DNA from: Bemisia tabaci
Lineage: Eukaryota > Arthropoda > Insecta > Hemiptera > Aleyrodidae
Reading direction: 5' to 3'
NCBI RefSeq assembly: GCF_918797505.1
Contig: NC_092795.1
Coordinates: 5,179,434 to 5,243,433, forward strand
DNA length: 64,000 bases
This document shows positions 10,426 through 22,042 of this stretch, one piece after another. Below the pieces are notes generated by a model. The model was given only the letters and a program-made list of their open reading frames with translations, was not told where the DNA came from and made no database searches. Positions within the stretch are counted from its first letter, which is position 1. The number at the start of each line of letters is the position of its first letter. The translations under genes and the position numbers were made by a program.

Positions 10426-11098
10426 GTGCGTTTTTTAAATACAAAGCACAATCCTGTATCGGAAAAATTTAGGAAAAAAATAAGTATATAAAATTTTTTA
10501 AAAAGATGGTTTGGCGATCCGGCAAGAGTGCAAACAGGTCGGCGAGCCACGGGTAGGGGCGGGGAGAGGGGGATGTTCAGAAATTGAATCTGCGAGGGTG
10601 AGTGCGGTGGATGCGGATGTGTAAGAAAGGATTTGGATTTGGAAGTCGCAAAAGTGTGGCGCATTGTGGCTTTCACCCGCAGCCTACACTGAGTTTAACC
10701 GGCGTCAGTGGCTACGCGGGCCACGTTTCAATGGCTGCGCTTGCGAAATAAGGCCGGCAAAAAGAGAATAAAACGTCGGATCAAAAGTCATACTTAAAAT
10801 GCGTACTTAAACGTACTGAACGTCAATACGTCAATTTCGTATGTAAACAAAGGCCTTCGGCCACAATTCTGTTCGATTGTGGTTCCACCCTGTAAACGAA
10901 CTAAGACTAAGAACAATTTGCACCCCTGCTCTTGAAAATGACATCGAACTTCAGTATTAAGCGTTTTTTATGACAAATATTAAATTTGGCACGTCATCTT
11001 CGGTGGAACTTTCCCGATATGAAAGGTACAAAAACTTCCATGCGCATCGTTTTCAGCTGTGAAAACTGCATTCCACAGCTCAAAGAAGTCTGAGAATA
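10426..11098. other. Unassigned spacer
   Basis: Mixed composition with no recognised repeat or frame. Confidence 0.35.
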
Positions 11099-11340
11099 CT
11101 CCCGTGATAAGGAAATACGCCGTATGAACATTCGGGAGTTGCCAAATTTCCTCCGATATAATGTTTAGCTTTAAGTAATGATATGAATGTTTTCTCTGGA
11201 AAGTTTTTGATAGTTTAGATCTAAATACGAGTAAAAACTATCCGAAAAATATTCCAAAATTTCCCTAAAAATTCCTATTTTAATGAAGGAAAATTGGCAA
11301 CGTCTAAAGGGTCATACGGCGTTTTTCCTTAGCAGGGCAG
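11099..11340. mobile_element. Family A MITE (first of a close pair)
   Basis: CTCCCGTGATAAGGAAATAC begins a copy ending TTTTTCCTTAGCAGGGCAG. The interior shows GGGAGTTGCCAAATTTCCTC and GGAAAATTGGCAACGTC. Only 4 bp separate it from the next A copy. Confidence 0.85.
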
Positions 11341-11344
11341 TATT

Positions 11345-11622
11345 CTGCCGTACTGAGGAAAAACGTGCTAAGCCGTGCTAAGGAAAAACGCCGTATGAGC
11401 TTTCAGGTGTTACCAAGTTTCCTTTGATAAAACACAAATTTTCTGGTAAACTTACGAATATTTTTCCCCCAATTTTTCAGATTATTTCGTTTGCAATTTC
11501 ACTTAAAGATCCTGAAAATTTCAAAGAAAAATATCCATAACTTTTTTTTAGAAATACGCATTTTATCGAGGAATTGTGGCAACTATCGAATGTTCATACG
11601 GCGTTCTTCCTTAGCACGGCAG
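11345..11622. mobile_element. Family A MITE with duplicated left terminus
   Basis: The left end reads CTGCCGTACTGAGGAAAAAC, then GTGCTAAGCCGTGCTAAGGA: the terminal motif occurs twice, adding about 25 bp. The right end is standard (TTCTTCCTTAGCACGGCAG). The interior has GGTGTTACCAAGTTTCCTTT and a degraded GAATTGTGGCAACTATCG. Confidence 0.85.
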
Positions 11623-11829
11623 AATAGTTGCCGCGTGTTTCGCTTGCACGAGCAGCCCTCGCACGAAGCTTACACGGAGAGGGCGGTGGGGTTGCGGGAC
11701 CCACCTCGGGGCGGAACCCAAGTATTATTTTTTCATAGACGCCCTTGTCTATTCTGTATTCAAAGCTTATTGTCGGATCGCAGGGGTGAAACTTTCCACT
11801 TTTACCCTCCGCGGGGAGATGGACCGAAG

Positions 11830-11991
11830 AGTGGCGAGGCGTGAGGTCGAATATCGATATTCCCCCATTTGACGCCGTGTTCAAGAGTCAATTATTAAGG
11901 TGTTAGTTGTAAACACCCTGTTTTTCGATTCTTTTACATAGGTTTTAACACGGCAGATCAATCGATACATCGCAAAGCTCGCCACGATACT
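11830..11991. mobile_element. Family I hAT-like MITE
   Basis: Left AGTGGCGAGGCGTGAGGTCG then AATATCGATATTCCCCCATT. Right AATCGATACATCGCAAAGC then TCGCCACGATACT. The interior has GTAAACACCCTGTTTTTCGA. It contains TATCGATA at 11852-11859. No frame. Confidence 0.8.
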
Positions 11992-12377
11992 GGGTCTGAA
12001 CTTTGGCGACCTAGCTTACGTGGGATACGGCCATTACCTTGCGCCGATAAAATATTCTTTTTGAAGCTGCAGCCCTGAGAGGTTTTAAGTAAGAGATCAA
12101 TGGCGCGCGCCGATGGATTTCCAGCCCCCGGGTTAATGGAATGGTGAGTGAGAGTGGGGATGAAGGAAACTGGCACCCTCGACGGAGCTATCCGAAAATG
12201 GAAGTGTTCGACGTATATTTATTTGGATATTAAAAACCATGTCGTATTAAATAAAAGGAACCAAAAACCATGTGTATCCATGTGTACCATGTGTAAAAGG
12301 AACTATGAACACAGGATTTGCGTATCTCATGATCCCTTCTTATTCAATTCATTTACACATATATGGACGTTTGGACG
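11992..12377. other. Unassigned spacer
   Basis: Contains small ACCATGTGT repeats near 12260-12300. No gene or dispersed repeat seen. Confidence 0.35.
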
Positions 12378-12741
12378 TATGGACGTACTTCTGCCAAACG
12401 GAACTAAGTGCATTAAAACATAAGCCCTGAGACTCCTGGGAATATATGAGGACTTATCTGTAACAATAGCGGATGTGAAAAATTACCTTTCAGAAACACG
12501 ATTAAAAAACTGTTTTAATCACACAAAAATTTAATATGTTTGGCTCTGGCATCATGTACAGATCTCGAAGATCACATCTCAAGTATTTTCTCAAAATTTT
12601 CTCGATGCCGAAACAGTTTTTTTAATGTGTTTCGAAAAGGTAATTTTTCACATCAGCTATTGTTACAGATAAGTCCTCATATGCATGATAGGGCTTACGT
12701 CATTATGTACATAGTTCCGTTTGGCAGAAATACGTTCATAT
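12378..12741. mobile_element. Family E foldback, full-length
   Basis: The left arm (12378-12530) reads GGACGTACTTCTGCCAAACG, GAGGACTTATCTGTAACAAT and GATGTGAAAAATTACCTTT. The right arm (about 12610-12741) is the inverse, ending GTTCCGTTTGGCAGAAATAC then GTTC. Arms are about 130-150 bp with a loop near 12530-12610. Short relatives lie at 30877, 41456, 47975 and 50175. Confidence 0.85.
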
Positions 12742-13335
12742 GTGTTCCCTAGAGTATTGATACGTCCAATTAAACTGTGGAAGAGGGGCGTATCCACACT
12801 GGACGTGATACAACTATTTCAACTCCTGGGTCACTCAAATTGCATCCAGCGAGTTGAAGGCGAACTCGATTCCTCACTCCGGTTCAGCTACTCAGAGGTC
12901 AGCGCGAGATCAATGCGGAATTCGAAATTTTGCTGTGTATTCCAATGTTAATTTCAAAATATTTTTCTACGGGGTGAATCGAGTAAAATTCACTGGAAAT
13001 TTCGCATCGATGGTCTTTAAAGCACGATGATTACAATGGACCACTAAACTAGGTGCGAATTAAACATCAGATGAAAATAGGCAACGTTTGACGTAGTTAC
13101 GCTGATTTGGGTTGAAATCGTCCATTTCTGTCTCATTTACTTAAAATATTGATAAAAGCACCTTTAGTATTCATATGCATTGAATTTGGTCATAATAGCC
13201 ACTAAATTTGCAAGGTGCTTTGAGATGACTGAGCCAATCAGAAATAATTGATCCCCATGGATCCGTCCTCTCCTACAAAGCACAAGGGTACTCTTAGTTC
13301 AACCATTGACATAAACGATCCTTTTCATCGGAATA
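12742..13335. other. Unassigned spacer
   Basis: About 590 bp. No shared repeat and no convincing frame. Confidence 0.35.
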
Positions 13336-13588
13336 CTGCCACGTCAAGAAAAAACGCCGTATGCAACTTCAAGCGTTGCCAAATTGTCTTTGATAAAACA
13401 CGAATTTCCTGGTAAACTTATGAATATTTATATTCCAATTTTTCACAGAATTTTGTTTTTGTTTTGATCTAAAGTTCCTGAAAATTTCAAGGAAAAATAT
13501 TTACATTTTCCCTCAAAAATAAACATTTCATCAAAGGAAATTTGGCAACTCTCGAATGCTCGTACGGCGTTTTTCTTCAGGACGGCAG
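13336..13588. mobile_element. Family A MITE
   Basis: CTGCCACGTCAAGAAAAAAC at the left and GTTTTTCTTCAGGACGGCAG at the right. AGCGTTGCCAAATTGTCTTT and GGAAATTTGGCAACTCTCG are just inside. The TIRs have mutated jointly away from the family form. Confidence 0.85.
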
Positions 13589-14167
13589 AATAGCTATTTA
13601 CGCGGTTCACAATGTCAAACAGCGTTGACGTTATATTACATTATCGATGGAGCTTCCGGACGAGCGTAAACGAGAAACGTCACCTGCACAACACTGCTAT
13701 GCAACGTGGGGCGGAAACAACCTAACTCCACCAGAGACGCGACGCAAATCTGCGCTTTCTGCTTGCCACAAGATGCAACAATAGATAAACCCTCCGCCCC
13801 GCGGAAATTCGCGGTTCGCCAAACACCGTCGCGCTAATTCGCAACGCAACCGATCGAACGAGCGGTTCCTCGAAAAACTGAATCGATTGATTTTGAAACC
13901 TCGTAAGTCGATTTCCTGATGAAGCCTGAGGTCGGCGCGAGTGCCTGTATTATAGGGGTCATCCGGAAATTGCAATGCTCGGTTTTAACATTGGCCGATT
14001 AAACCGCGGCCTCCGTTCTGGAGGGCACCATTGTTTGGCTTACGATTAAGTCATCGGCTTCTCCGTCTGTGAAAAAGGGAAATTGATTCACAGGATCGAG
14101 ACTTTGAGCGAGAAATTTTTTCCGCTCCACATGTGACTGTCTGCGCAAAAAGTGACCTCACTGCGCA
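13589..14167. other. Unassigned spacer
   Basis: Relatively CpG-rich, 13640-14050. A minus-strand open frame of 92 codons is present, but I recognise no domain in it and do not call a gene. Confidence 0.35.
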
Positions 14168-14335
14168 ATATTGGCGGATCCAGTAATCTGGCAACACCGG
14201 ATTTCCTCCATTTAAACCCATAGAAATGTATCGATTCTTGGGGGAGGGCGGAGGGACAAGGGCTCCGACAAGAATCGATTATTTAGCATAGGTTTAAATG
14301 GAGGAAATTCAGTGTTGCCAAATTTCTGGATCTGC
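14168..14335. mobile_element. G1 foldback element
   Basis: The left arm GGCGGATCCAGTAATCTGGC with CCTCCATTTAAACCCAT is mirrored by ATAGGTTTAAATGGAGG with GCCAAATTTCTGGATCTGCC. Inner CGATTCTTG pairs with CAAGAATCG. A G-rich loop of about 30 bp separates the arms. Confidence 0.8.
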
Positions 14336-14339
14336 CTCT

Positions 14340-14455
14340 GCTCAACCGATGGAACCAATTTTGGAACCCGAAGGTTTGTAAAAACTGAGTTGTAAGCGTT
14401 GAAAGTCTCTAAATTTTGTCCGACCTCTATTATTGACTCGATCCACCGTGCGTCG
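14340..14455. mobile_element. Family F fragment (right half)
   Basis: CAATTTTGGAACC, GTAAAAACTGAGTTGTAAGC and AATTTTGTCCGACCTCTATT, then GACTCGATCCACCGTGCG, match the right part of F copies at 36680 and 38757. The left half is missing where G1 abuts. Confidence 0.75.
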
Positions 14456-14517
14456 GAGGGGCGACGAAATATTGATGAAAAAACACGTATCATTACCGTT
14501 TGTGCAACTTATCTATT

Positions 14518-14771
14518 CTGCCATGCTAAGGAAAAACGCCGTATGAACATCCGATAGTTGCCAACTTTTCCCGGATAAAACATATACTTTTGAAGGAAAG
14601 ATATTCATATTTTCCCTTGAAATATTCAGATATTTTCGATCGGATTGCGAACAAAATTGTCTGAAAAATCTACAGAAAAATACTCACAATTTTTCCGGTA
14701 AATCCGGTTTCTATTGATGGAAATCTGGTGACTTTTGACGGCTCGTACGGCGTTTATCCTTAGCACGGCAG
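14518..14771. mobile_element. Family A MITE
   Basis: CTGCCATGCTAAGGAAAAAC and GTTTATCCTTAGCACGGCAG bound 254 bp. The interior GATAGTTGCCAACTTTTCCC matches the family on the left. The right inner arm has changed to GAAATCTGGTGACTTTTGAC. Confidence 0.85.
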
Positions 14772-14849
14772 TATCGGTCCATATTTGGGCTGACTCGAAC
14801 CGGATTTGCAGTCTCAAAAACTAGAGTTAAGACAACACCCCCTCATGGA

Positions 14850-15110
14850 GTCACAAACGGGAATAAAGATTACACAAATTGAAAGTTTTTTGTAATCTTT
14901 GATCGGCCCATTCCCAAATTCCTTTCTCCGTTCCTTTTCTCATTCCGTTTGTTCCTTGTCGAACCCGTAATTCCCTGGTCCATTCCCGATTATAATCTTT
15001 GCAATCGGTGAAAATGTGATCTTTATTCCCGTTTGTGACACTGTGGAGGCCTAAAATACGGGAACCAATCAGAGATGGATTCGCAATGTCTTGACTCTCA
15101 GTATAAAGGG
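14850..15110. repeat. Family T repeat, copy 1 (foldback)
   Basis: GTCACAAACGGGAATAAAGA at the left is mirrored by TCTTTATTCCCGTTTGTGAC near 15035. Inner GATTACA...GTAATC phrases also pair. The outer right segment ACCAATCAGAGATGGATTCG with CTCTCAGTATAAAGGGAC is shared with 5478-5640. Confidence 0.7.
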
Positions 15111-15604
15111 ACTCGATCAAAAACTCCCTTTCACGATTCACGTAGTCGAAGCTGCCGACCATCATCATCCTCTGAGCCGCAAACTTTCCCGCCAAACAAA
15201 CATCGGGAAGTTTCGCACACAGTCGAAATCTCCGTCTACGGATGCGTGGTGGAGCGGCAACCCAGGTTGCGTGACGTAGCGTTGACAAGCTCGTTAATGG
15301 ACTGTTTCAACCTGGAAGCTCCCCGGCCCCTTTCCCACTTACCCCCCCCTCCCCCCAACTCCCGGGACTAGACTAACTTTAACTTCACGGTGAAATCTAG
15401 TCAGTCTCGTCGTTGTGTTGTGCCCCACTATCGGCCGCATCGCAAAAGTTTGCTTTTCCCTCCGACCGACCCCCCCCCCCCTCCTCCCGTCCCTGCACTT
15501 GGTCCCCGAATCGGAATAAATTATAAAAATAAGTCACGCAACACCCGTGTGTCATATCGCCGTTTCTCAAACGGAAGAGCGTAACCCCTTATCGATAATG
15601 CAAA
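15111..15604. other. Unassigned C-rich spacer
   Basis: C-rich around 15340-15500, with a 12-base C run at 15470-15481. No gene recognised. Confidence 0.4.
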
Positions 15605-15768
15605 CAGTGGCGAGATGTGGAAGATCGATTATGGATATCTCCCCGTCTAAAACTATGGGAAAGAATCGATTATTGAGGTGTTCGTTGCGAACATCGTGTT
15701 TATCGATCCTTTTCCATATGTTTCAATGGCAAATCAATCGATATATCGCAAATCACGCCACGCCGCTG
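15605..15768. mobile_element. Family I hAT-like MITE with target-site duplication
   Basis: Left CAGTGGCGAGATGTGGAAGA. Right AATCGATATATCGCAAATCA then CGCCACGCCGCTG. The interior GTGTTCGTTGCGAACATCGT is typical. Flanking octamers AATGCAAA and ATTGCAAA match at 7 of 8 positions, as expected of an 8-bp hAT-type target duplication. Confidence 0.85.
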
Positions 15769-17270
15769 ATTGCAAAGTTTCCACTTGAGAGTCGTATATT
15801 TACTACAAAACTGTCAGACAATTTGGATTGATGATATCACTGAATTCTCTTCTAATTATGCACAAAAATTAGCAGAATTTTGGGTGGAAATTTTGGGGTA
15901 GTAATCATTTAAAAATTCAATTTTTCAACCTTGGAACGGCGGCGTTCAGTCCCTTCGTCCGAGGAAACGACGACGAATTAATGGTTTCCAAGCCTCGAAC
16001 TATGGATTCCAGAGCACCACTGCTATCGCTATATACCCATGTGAAATGGGGCGAAATCATCATAGTATTACTGGGATTAATTTATGTATTATTATCATCA
16101 TTCATATGAGGGATCCACAAAAACTTAAAGTTGAGGTACTGATACAAAAGGATAGTTGACTCTCCTACGAACTGCGACAAACATCATCCAAAAATGTCAA
16201 ACCAAAAGTTTTGGCGGTTTGAATGTCCAGTTCCTCAAAAGATGCTTCGAGAGTGCTTTTTTTTAAATTTTACTCTACGATGTTTAAAAAAAAACAATAT
16301 ATATCTGCTTATAGTGCGAATTTACTGATAAGAGGGACGCACATGGCTGAGTAGATTTCTTTCGTGCCTCGATGTGGGCGGGTTGCAGACTCCGATGGAT
16401 TGGGGTATGAGCAAACTCATTTACACAATAAAAAAAATAAGAAATTGCTCACAACTTAGTCTTACTTAGCACTTGAGAGAGATCTCCCGTCAAATCATGA
16501 AAATCCAAAAACTTTACTCCCCTTTTTTAGCTCCCAGTCCTTTCGAAGGCACTTTTGAATTATGCTCCCCGCATGAATTACCCGATTATCGGATGACCCT
16601 TCCGATCGAATGAAAAAAATCGATAGATAGGCGAGCGATTTAATTCGATACTATCGACCTGCCTTGGCGTCGAGGACCGAATAACAAGTTAATTTACTGG
16701 ACGTGAAGTGCAATCTCTTATTTCAAGCACTGCGTTCGGTCGAGGGGAGGGAGGGGGGCTCGGGCTGTCGGGTTCTCGCGGGTGTTCAATTAATATCAAT
16801 TAATGAGCCTCCCAACCCCCCTTCCACCCCCCCCCCTCGGGTTCCTGGAGACGCCGAAATGATAGCTGCAGATTGAATCAGACATCGGGAGGAGAAGCCG
16901 GGGCACGGCTAATAGAATTAAACCGTTTTACACCCGCATTTTGGACGCGCGTCGGGGGGAGGGAATGAGGTGTGGGGGGGGTGTCCAGAAAGTGGAGCGG
17001 ATGTCCGAGATGGTTGGATTTGAGATCCGTCGGATTTATGACGGATATTGTGCGTGATATTTTCCGTTGTGCCCTTTCTATCACCTGAATCGTGGACGGG
17101 GGAAACAGCCGGGTTCACACTGTCGAATCAGGCGTCAGGCTGTCTAGTGTGTCATAGTTGAGTTGGACTTGCAAATGTCAGCATGAATTACCGTTAAAAG
17201 GTCTTGTGATCGTCGATGAGCAAAATGGATTCAACGTCACCATGACGTCACTATGCTCATGACGTAGGTA
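15769..17270. other. Unassigned 1.5 kb stretch
   Basis: AT-rich at first, then GC-rich with C and G runs (16820-16830, 16970-16980). No window repeat, RNA gene or protein signature found. The short open frames lack recognisable domains. Confidence 0.4.
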
Positions 17271-17682
17271 AAGGGTCGTCCCTAAATCACGTAACGCTCC
17301 GAGGGGGAGGGGGTCTTGGCCAGCGTTACGCGGCGTTGGGGAGTGCATAAATATAAAAAGAAGCGTTACGTAACGGGTTTAAATGGTTTTTTTTCCGAGT
17401 TTCGGTAGAACTTTTCGTTGGTCGTCTTTGGAGGTTTTAAAGAAGACTCTCTGCAAGATTCTCTACAATACTTTCACCTCTCCTTATTGAATAGAAACGC
17501 CGATCCATTCAGTAAATGTAAGATGATATTTATAGATTATTTTTTATCGAAATGGGGGGGGGGAAGGATCCGGGTAAGCGTTAACTAAAGCGTTAATTAT
17601 TTCGGGGGGTCTAACTCAGCGTTACAAAGGGGTGCCGGTGTCAAAAACCGCACATTTGGCGTCACGTAGTTGGGAGACGGCG
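17271..17682. mobile_element. Family O element, copy 1
   Basis: The left end GGGTCGTCCCTAAATCACGT then AACGCTCCGAGGGGGAGGGG is loosely mirrored by GGCGTCACGTAGTTGGGAGA at the right. Repeated GCGTTACG, GCGTTAAC and GCGTTACAAA phrases with G-rich strings run through it. A fragment is at 40390. Confidence 0.6.
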
Positions 17683-18971
17683 CCTCGCTTCCTCAGAGCC
17701 AATAAAATCACATTTTCAGGAGGAAGGGACAAAACGTCAACTCATGCGGTGAATCTACACCGGCCGTAAACGAACAACGAAATGTCGAATACATTTTTCT
17801 AAAATCCCAGTCATGCTTTAATTGCTGACGAATATTAATGTATTACGCCATGTGAAAGTCAGTAAGGCTCAGAGCGAACGCGGTCGGTGAGTGAAACAAA
17901 AAGCTTCGTTTCGACCTGAAGAGTCGGCAAGAGCATTCTTACGTTCCACTTACGTTGACGCTTTGCGGTACATTACACCTGCGTCACCTTGACGAATCTA
18001 TTTTGTAAACATTAAAATAAAGCTGGAACTATCCGAACGCAAAATATAGCATTAAATTAGTCGAATAGATGGTCAATTTTCCCGTCGCATACTTTAAGCG
18101 TTAATACAGGTTTTACAAAGGAGATTTTTTGGGAAATGACTAGGCGAAACGTATTTCAGAGCGCAATGGACCCGTTTTCGGTCGAAGACTCAGTCGATAT
18201 TCTGATGCTTACGTACTCTCGTTATACACCTGAATTATGAACTAAATAAGGTGTTAGGTGGTGGAAAAGCAGATTAGATCTTGCGAGGTGTAAAGGCTTA
18301 AATGAATTTCTACATACACAAATATACCAGCCTCTAGTCTTGTTAACTTGCGTAACGTTGTAGGTATACACCAGGTCGTTAGTTAACTAGCAAAAAGCTC
18401 CCTCGAATGCAGCATGGCTCTGCGACGAAAAGTTAAAATCCGCGAGTTTGCTCTTCGCTCTAATTTGGAAGTATTTTCTGCGTGATACAGAATCATGACG
18501 TCACTTTGGCTAATCACCAAGTTGTGCGAGTTAATTAAATGCAACCACGTTTAATTAGGAACACTGCAACGAAAATAGACTGGAGGGAAAAAGGGTAGCG
18601 GTTTCAGGAAATGAAAGCTGCGTTTTGATGGCCGCGCCGGCATACGAGAGATTCTGTCTCGCTGATAGGCTATCGATGTTGTCACCGCCTGGGAAATATT
18701 GGACGTTAATTTAAGAGCGCATGAGAACAGCAGTGAATACGACCACAGTATACCTAATTTGTTAATTGATTGATCGAAAATACGAGTATTTTGGTGAGTG
18801 TTAACATTACTCCACGCCGTGGATTTTCTGGGGTTTACTGTGTATTGCTGCATTAAAAAAATACATTCTTTCTCGAGTCAATACTCAGAAGTGAACACCT
18901 CGGTCACACAAACTGATAATTTTAGTAAACTACACTTCGGCTCGGTGCTGCTGCGCTCGGATACAGACTCA
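17683..18971. other. Unassigned 1.3 kb stretch
   Basis: No repeat family or coding signature recognised. AT-rich homeobox-type TTAATTA sites occur near 18530-18560, which is only suggestive of regulatory DNA. Confidence 0.35.
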
Positions 18972-19112
18972 TGACTCCATTTTGCGAGAAAGAACTAGTA
19001 TTTCTTGCTCATTTTAAAAACATAGTATGAACCATTAGTTTCCAGATACAAATATGTGTTTTTATGTATGAGTTAGAAATATTAGTTCGACTTTATTACA
19101 AAATGTAGTCCA
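18972..19112. repeat. Probable diverged family D foldback
   Basis: TGACTCCATTTTGCGAGAAA at the left loosely mirrors TATTACAAAATGTAGTCCA at the right, with AACTAGTATTTCTTGCTCA facing TGAGTTAGAAATATTAGTT. ATTAGTTTCC in the middle matches other D copies. Confidence 0.55.
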
Positions 19113-20782
19113 TTTGGTGGGTGGAAGTTTTGCCTCACCTTGTCCAGTGCAACGTGGATGGGTTTCCGGTCAATAATTAGTGGATAAACGGCAACCCTGG
19201 CGTAAACTAGGCTTTCGGAAAGAGCGGCCCAACCTCAACCGGAGCGGCCGAAAAGCCGATCGGAAAGTTATAACTCATAACCGGACGGTGAAAAAAGTTG
19301 CGGCTCCCAAATTGGATTTGGGGAGTTGGGAAGCGAGGAGATATCCGTCGGGCCCGGGAAAAAGCACGTATCTGTACATGGAGTTAAGACCGGAGTTGGG
19401 CGGTTGCCGCTGAGCAGGGCGGATATCGCGTGCTCCGGGCTGCGAAACCGCGTTACGGCTAATTTCCGGCCTTTGAAGCCTCACTGCTCGCCACGCGTGC
19501 CGACCTGCTCGGTCACTGCCCGCAGCGCCGCCCGCACCACGCCGCCCCTAAATTGGGGTTAGTTTCGCTGAAATTCGGGGATTAAAGCATTGAATCGTAC
19601 ATGTATCTACTGAAAAAATTGTTATAGCTTTTTATTTTTTTTTTATTTTTTTTTTTTAAATTCAGTTAAAACGGATTACATAGCCAACACGGCCACAACA
19701 TTGACAGCCTTTTCAGCTTTAATTTGTTGCGAGAAAGTTCTTCCGGTATGAAAAAACTACTTAGAAAATACTTCCGGTATAGTTTTTCTAATTAAACATC
19801 AAAATCTATAAAAAAAATCACGAGAGTAACGCGAAACTCTAACGCATAACTTCGAGGCGCGAAGCATAGGAGGGTTTGACCGCGAGGCGTTCAAGGCGAA
19901 AACATCCCCAGGTTGTATGAAAATCTACAAAATTTTTCGACATAATTATTCATAAAACGATATTTAGACAATTTTTCAGTTGAATCTCGTTTAAGTATTC
20001 AGGTAAAACGTATAGAATAATACCGGCAAAATACTGAGGAATTATTGAGTTTTTAAAAAATAAAAATACTGACAAAATATCAAAAAAATATTAGTTGTTA
20101 AAAAAAAGGAGGAAAAAACAACAGAAACGTCAGTGACGTAGCCAGAAAATCTCTTTCAAGAGGGGGAGGCAAAGGCAAAAATTCCTGAAACTCACGGAAA
20201 ATAACGTTTTTGCTGAAAATATTTCAGCCTCGAAGAAGAGTCCCTGAATGACCCCTTTCCTTACTGGCAATAATGAACTGATTTCATCATTTTTGAGTCC
20301 GTTTGGTATTGACGTAATACTGAGCCGATAAATTTAAAAATTTTGTGTAAATTTTAACTCAAATCGCCTAAATATTATTGTCCGGAAAGGGTACATTTCC
20401 GCAGCGCGACTAGAAGAGTCTGGGAAGGAAGCTTCTTCCGCGACGTCATGGATTTTTCTCGAAGCGAATATTGAAAGTGGCCGGTCACGATAACAAAGAG
20501 TGAGGACTCGCAATTTTTTAAATGAGCTTTTCTCCTAATCACTTAATCAGTGGAATTGATTTAAAGCCCCGCGAATCCTCCCCTCTCCGGTTGACGAAGG
20601 GAAGAGGGGGAGACGGGGAGACGCTGCGACCGGGGGGGGGGGGGTGCGTAAATGAACGTAATTAGTAAATCCATGAGGTATCTGGAATCGGAGAGGCGCT
20701 GAGAACGCAAGCTGCCTCATGAAAAATGTACCTACGACTTATCGGCATGTCGGCGACGTAGTCACGTTGTGCGCGCACTCTC
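19113..20782. other. Unassigned 1.7 kb, GC-rich then AT-rich
   Basis: 19180-19560 is CpG-rich and resembles a CpG island. From 19600 it is AT-rich with a T run, and 20632-20644 is a 13-base G run. A 77-codon frame at 19180 has no domain I recognise. No repeat partner seen. Confidence 0.4.
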
Positions 20783-21012
20783 ACGGAAAAAAAAAGAATT
20801 GCTGATTCAGCAATTCAATTGCTAAAAACAGTGAGTGCAATGCTTCAACGCAGATTTTACAACAAAAAAATGCTACTTTAACCACCCCCGTGGTTAAAAT
20901 AGTTTACAATGTGGTTAAAGTAGCATTTTTTTGTTGTAAAATCTGCGTTGAAACATTGCACTCACTGTTTTTAGCAATTGAATTGCTGAATCAGCAATTC
21001 TTTTTTTTCCGT
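20783..21012. mobile_element. J2 near-perfect palindrome
   Basis: The arms 20783-20885 and 20911-21012 start ACGGAAAAA and end TTTTTTTCCGT. In about 91 aligned bases from GAATTGCTGATTCAGC to TTTAACCAC I count one mismatch (GCTTCAAC against GTTTCAAC). The loop is about 25 bp. Such arm identity points to a very recent insertion or to gene conversion between arms. Confidence 0.9.
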
Positions 21013-21036
21013 ATACCCGATAGAACCTATCTGCTA

Positions 21037-21420
21037 GAGTATACCTATATAGCGAGAGTATGGACAGATCGCTTCATGGAGGGCTTAGGGCCCAAAAGTG
21101 CAGCCATTCTTCAAACCAACTTCTAACACACAAAATTTCACTGCTATAGTCTGCAGATTTCAATTGTATCCAAGATTGCAAAGAATGTACATAAATGAGC
21201 GTTCTTCAGCGAAAATGAGTAAATTTATGCAAAAACTACGTCAAATACGCTCTTTATAAAAGACAGTTCCTAACAATTGTATTAGTAAATCGCTCTGGAC
21301 AATTGAAATTCATAGGTTGGCTGCAATTCTGGGCCCTAACTTTGTTCGCGGAGGTATCGGTGAAGGCCTGATGGATTTTCGGAGTTTCACACCTGTCTGT
21401 ACTCTCGCTATATAAGTACT
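21037..21420. repeat. W foldback element
   Basis: Left AGTATACCTATATAGCGAGA pairs with right TCTCGCTATATAAGTACT. Further in, TTAGGGCCCAAAAGTGCAGC pairs with GCTGCAATTCTGGGCCCTAA, and ATTTCAATTGTATCC pairs with GGACAATTGAAAT. The arms have diverged, so this is an old foldback. Confidence 0.7.
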
Positions 21421-22042
21421 CTACTATCTGCCAACGGCAGGCAATGAGCTGTTCGTGATTGCAGCGCCCAGTGGCACGATCTATTGGTTGCGCGGTGAAC
21501 AAGCCTCTACGAACAGATCTAAGTCGCGTCTGGCAATGTGTTCAAATGACGCGGAAAGTCGAACATTAAAATCAGTGCAAAAAATTCGTCGAGCTGGCGG
21601 GAGAAATGTTTCGGATGCTGTAAACGAGGCTTACCCATCTATTTTCCCTCATCCGATGATGTTAGGTGCCGTGGAAACGGCCGATCTTGGAGACTGAAAT
21701 TTTAGACCGAAGTGATGCTTATATACTCGACGACTTGATCGAGGTGTCGGGCAGCAGCGGTTGAACACGGGGGATCGACTCCCGCGCGCTGTTGATGATT
21801 CGCAGAATGAAGGCGGAATCGCACTACGTACTCCCGCAAATCCCGTGGGATCCGCATGGGATCCGCGGGAGGTTTGTGCAATTCCGCCCTGCCCTTCCCC
21901 CGGGGGCCATTAGCAGCCGCGAAAAGAGCTGATTCGTTCAACCACTGCTTCTCTATTGCTTCATTTTGTCATTTTTGTGTGGCCAATCTTTGATGTGTTG
22001 ACTTAGTGAGAGAAATGTGTACTTTCCAATTTATAACTATCT
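21421..22042. other. Unassigned spacer
   Basis: Two short open frames (plus 21455-21697, minus 21702-21941) have balanced composition but no recognisable domain. I leave them uncalled. Confidence 0.35.

Noticed and set aside
10209..10676. 155-codon minus-strand frame
   Set aside because: It spans the purine-rich tract; the Phe/Leu/Ser-rich translation is a product of the tract.
21455..21697. 80-codon frame with balanced composition
   Set aside because: No recognised domain, no splice support and no second line of evidence.
21740..21800. tRNA-like segment around GGGATCGACTCCCGC
   Set aside because: A T-arm-like hairpin only; no acceptor stem or anticodon arm could be built around it.
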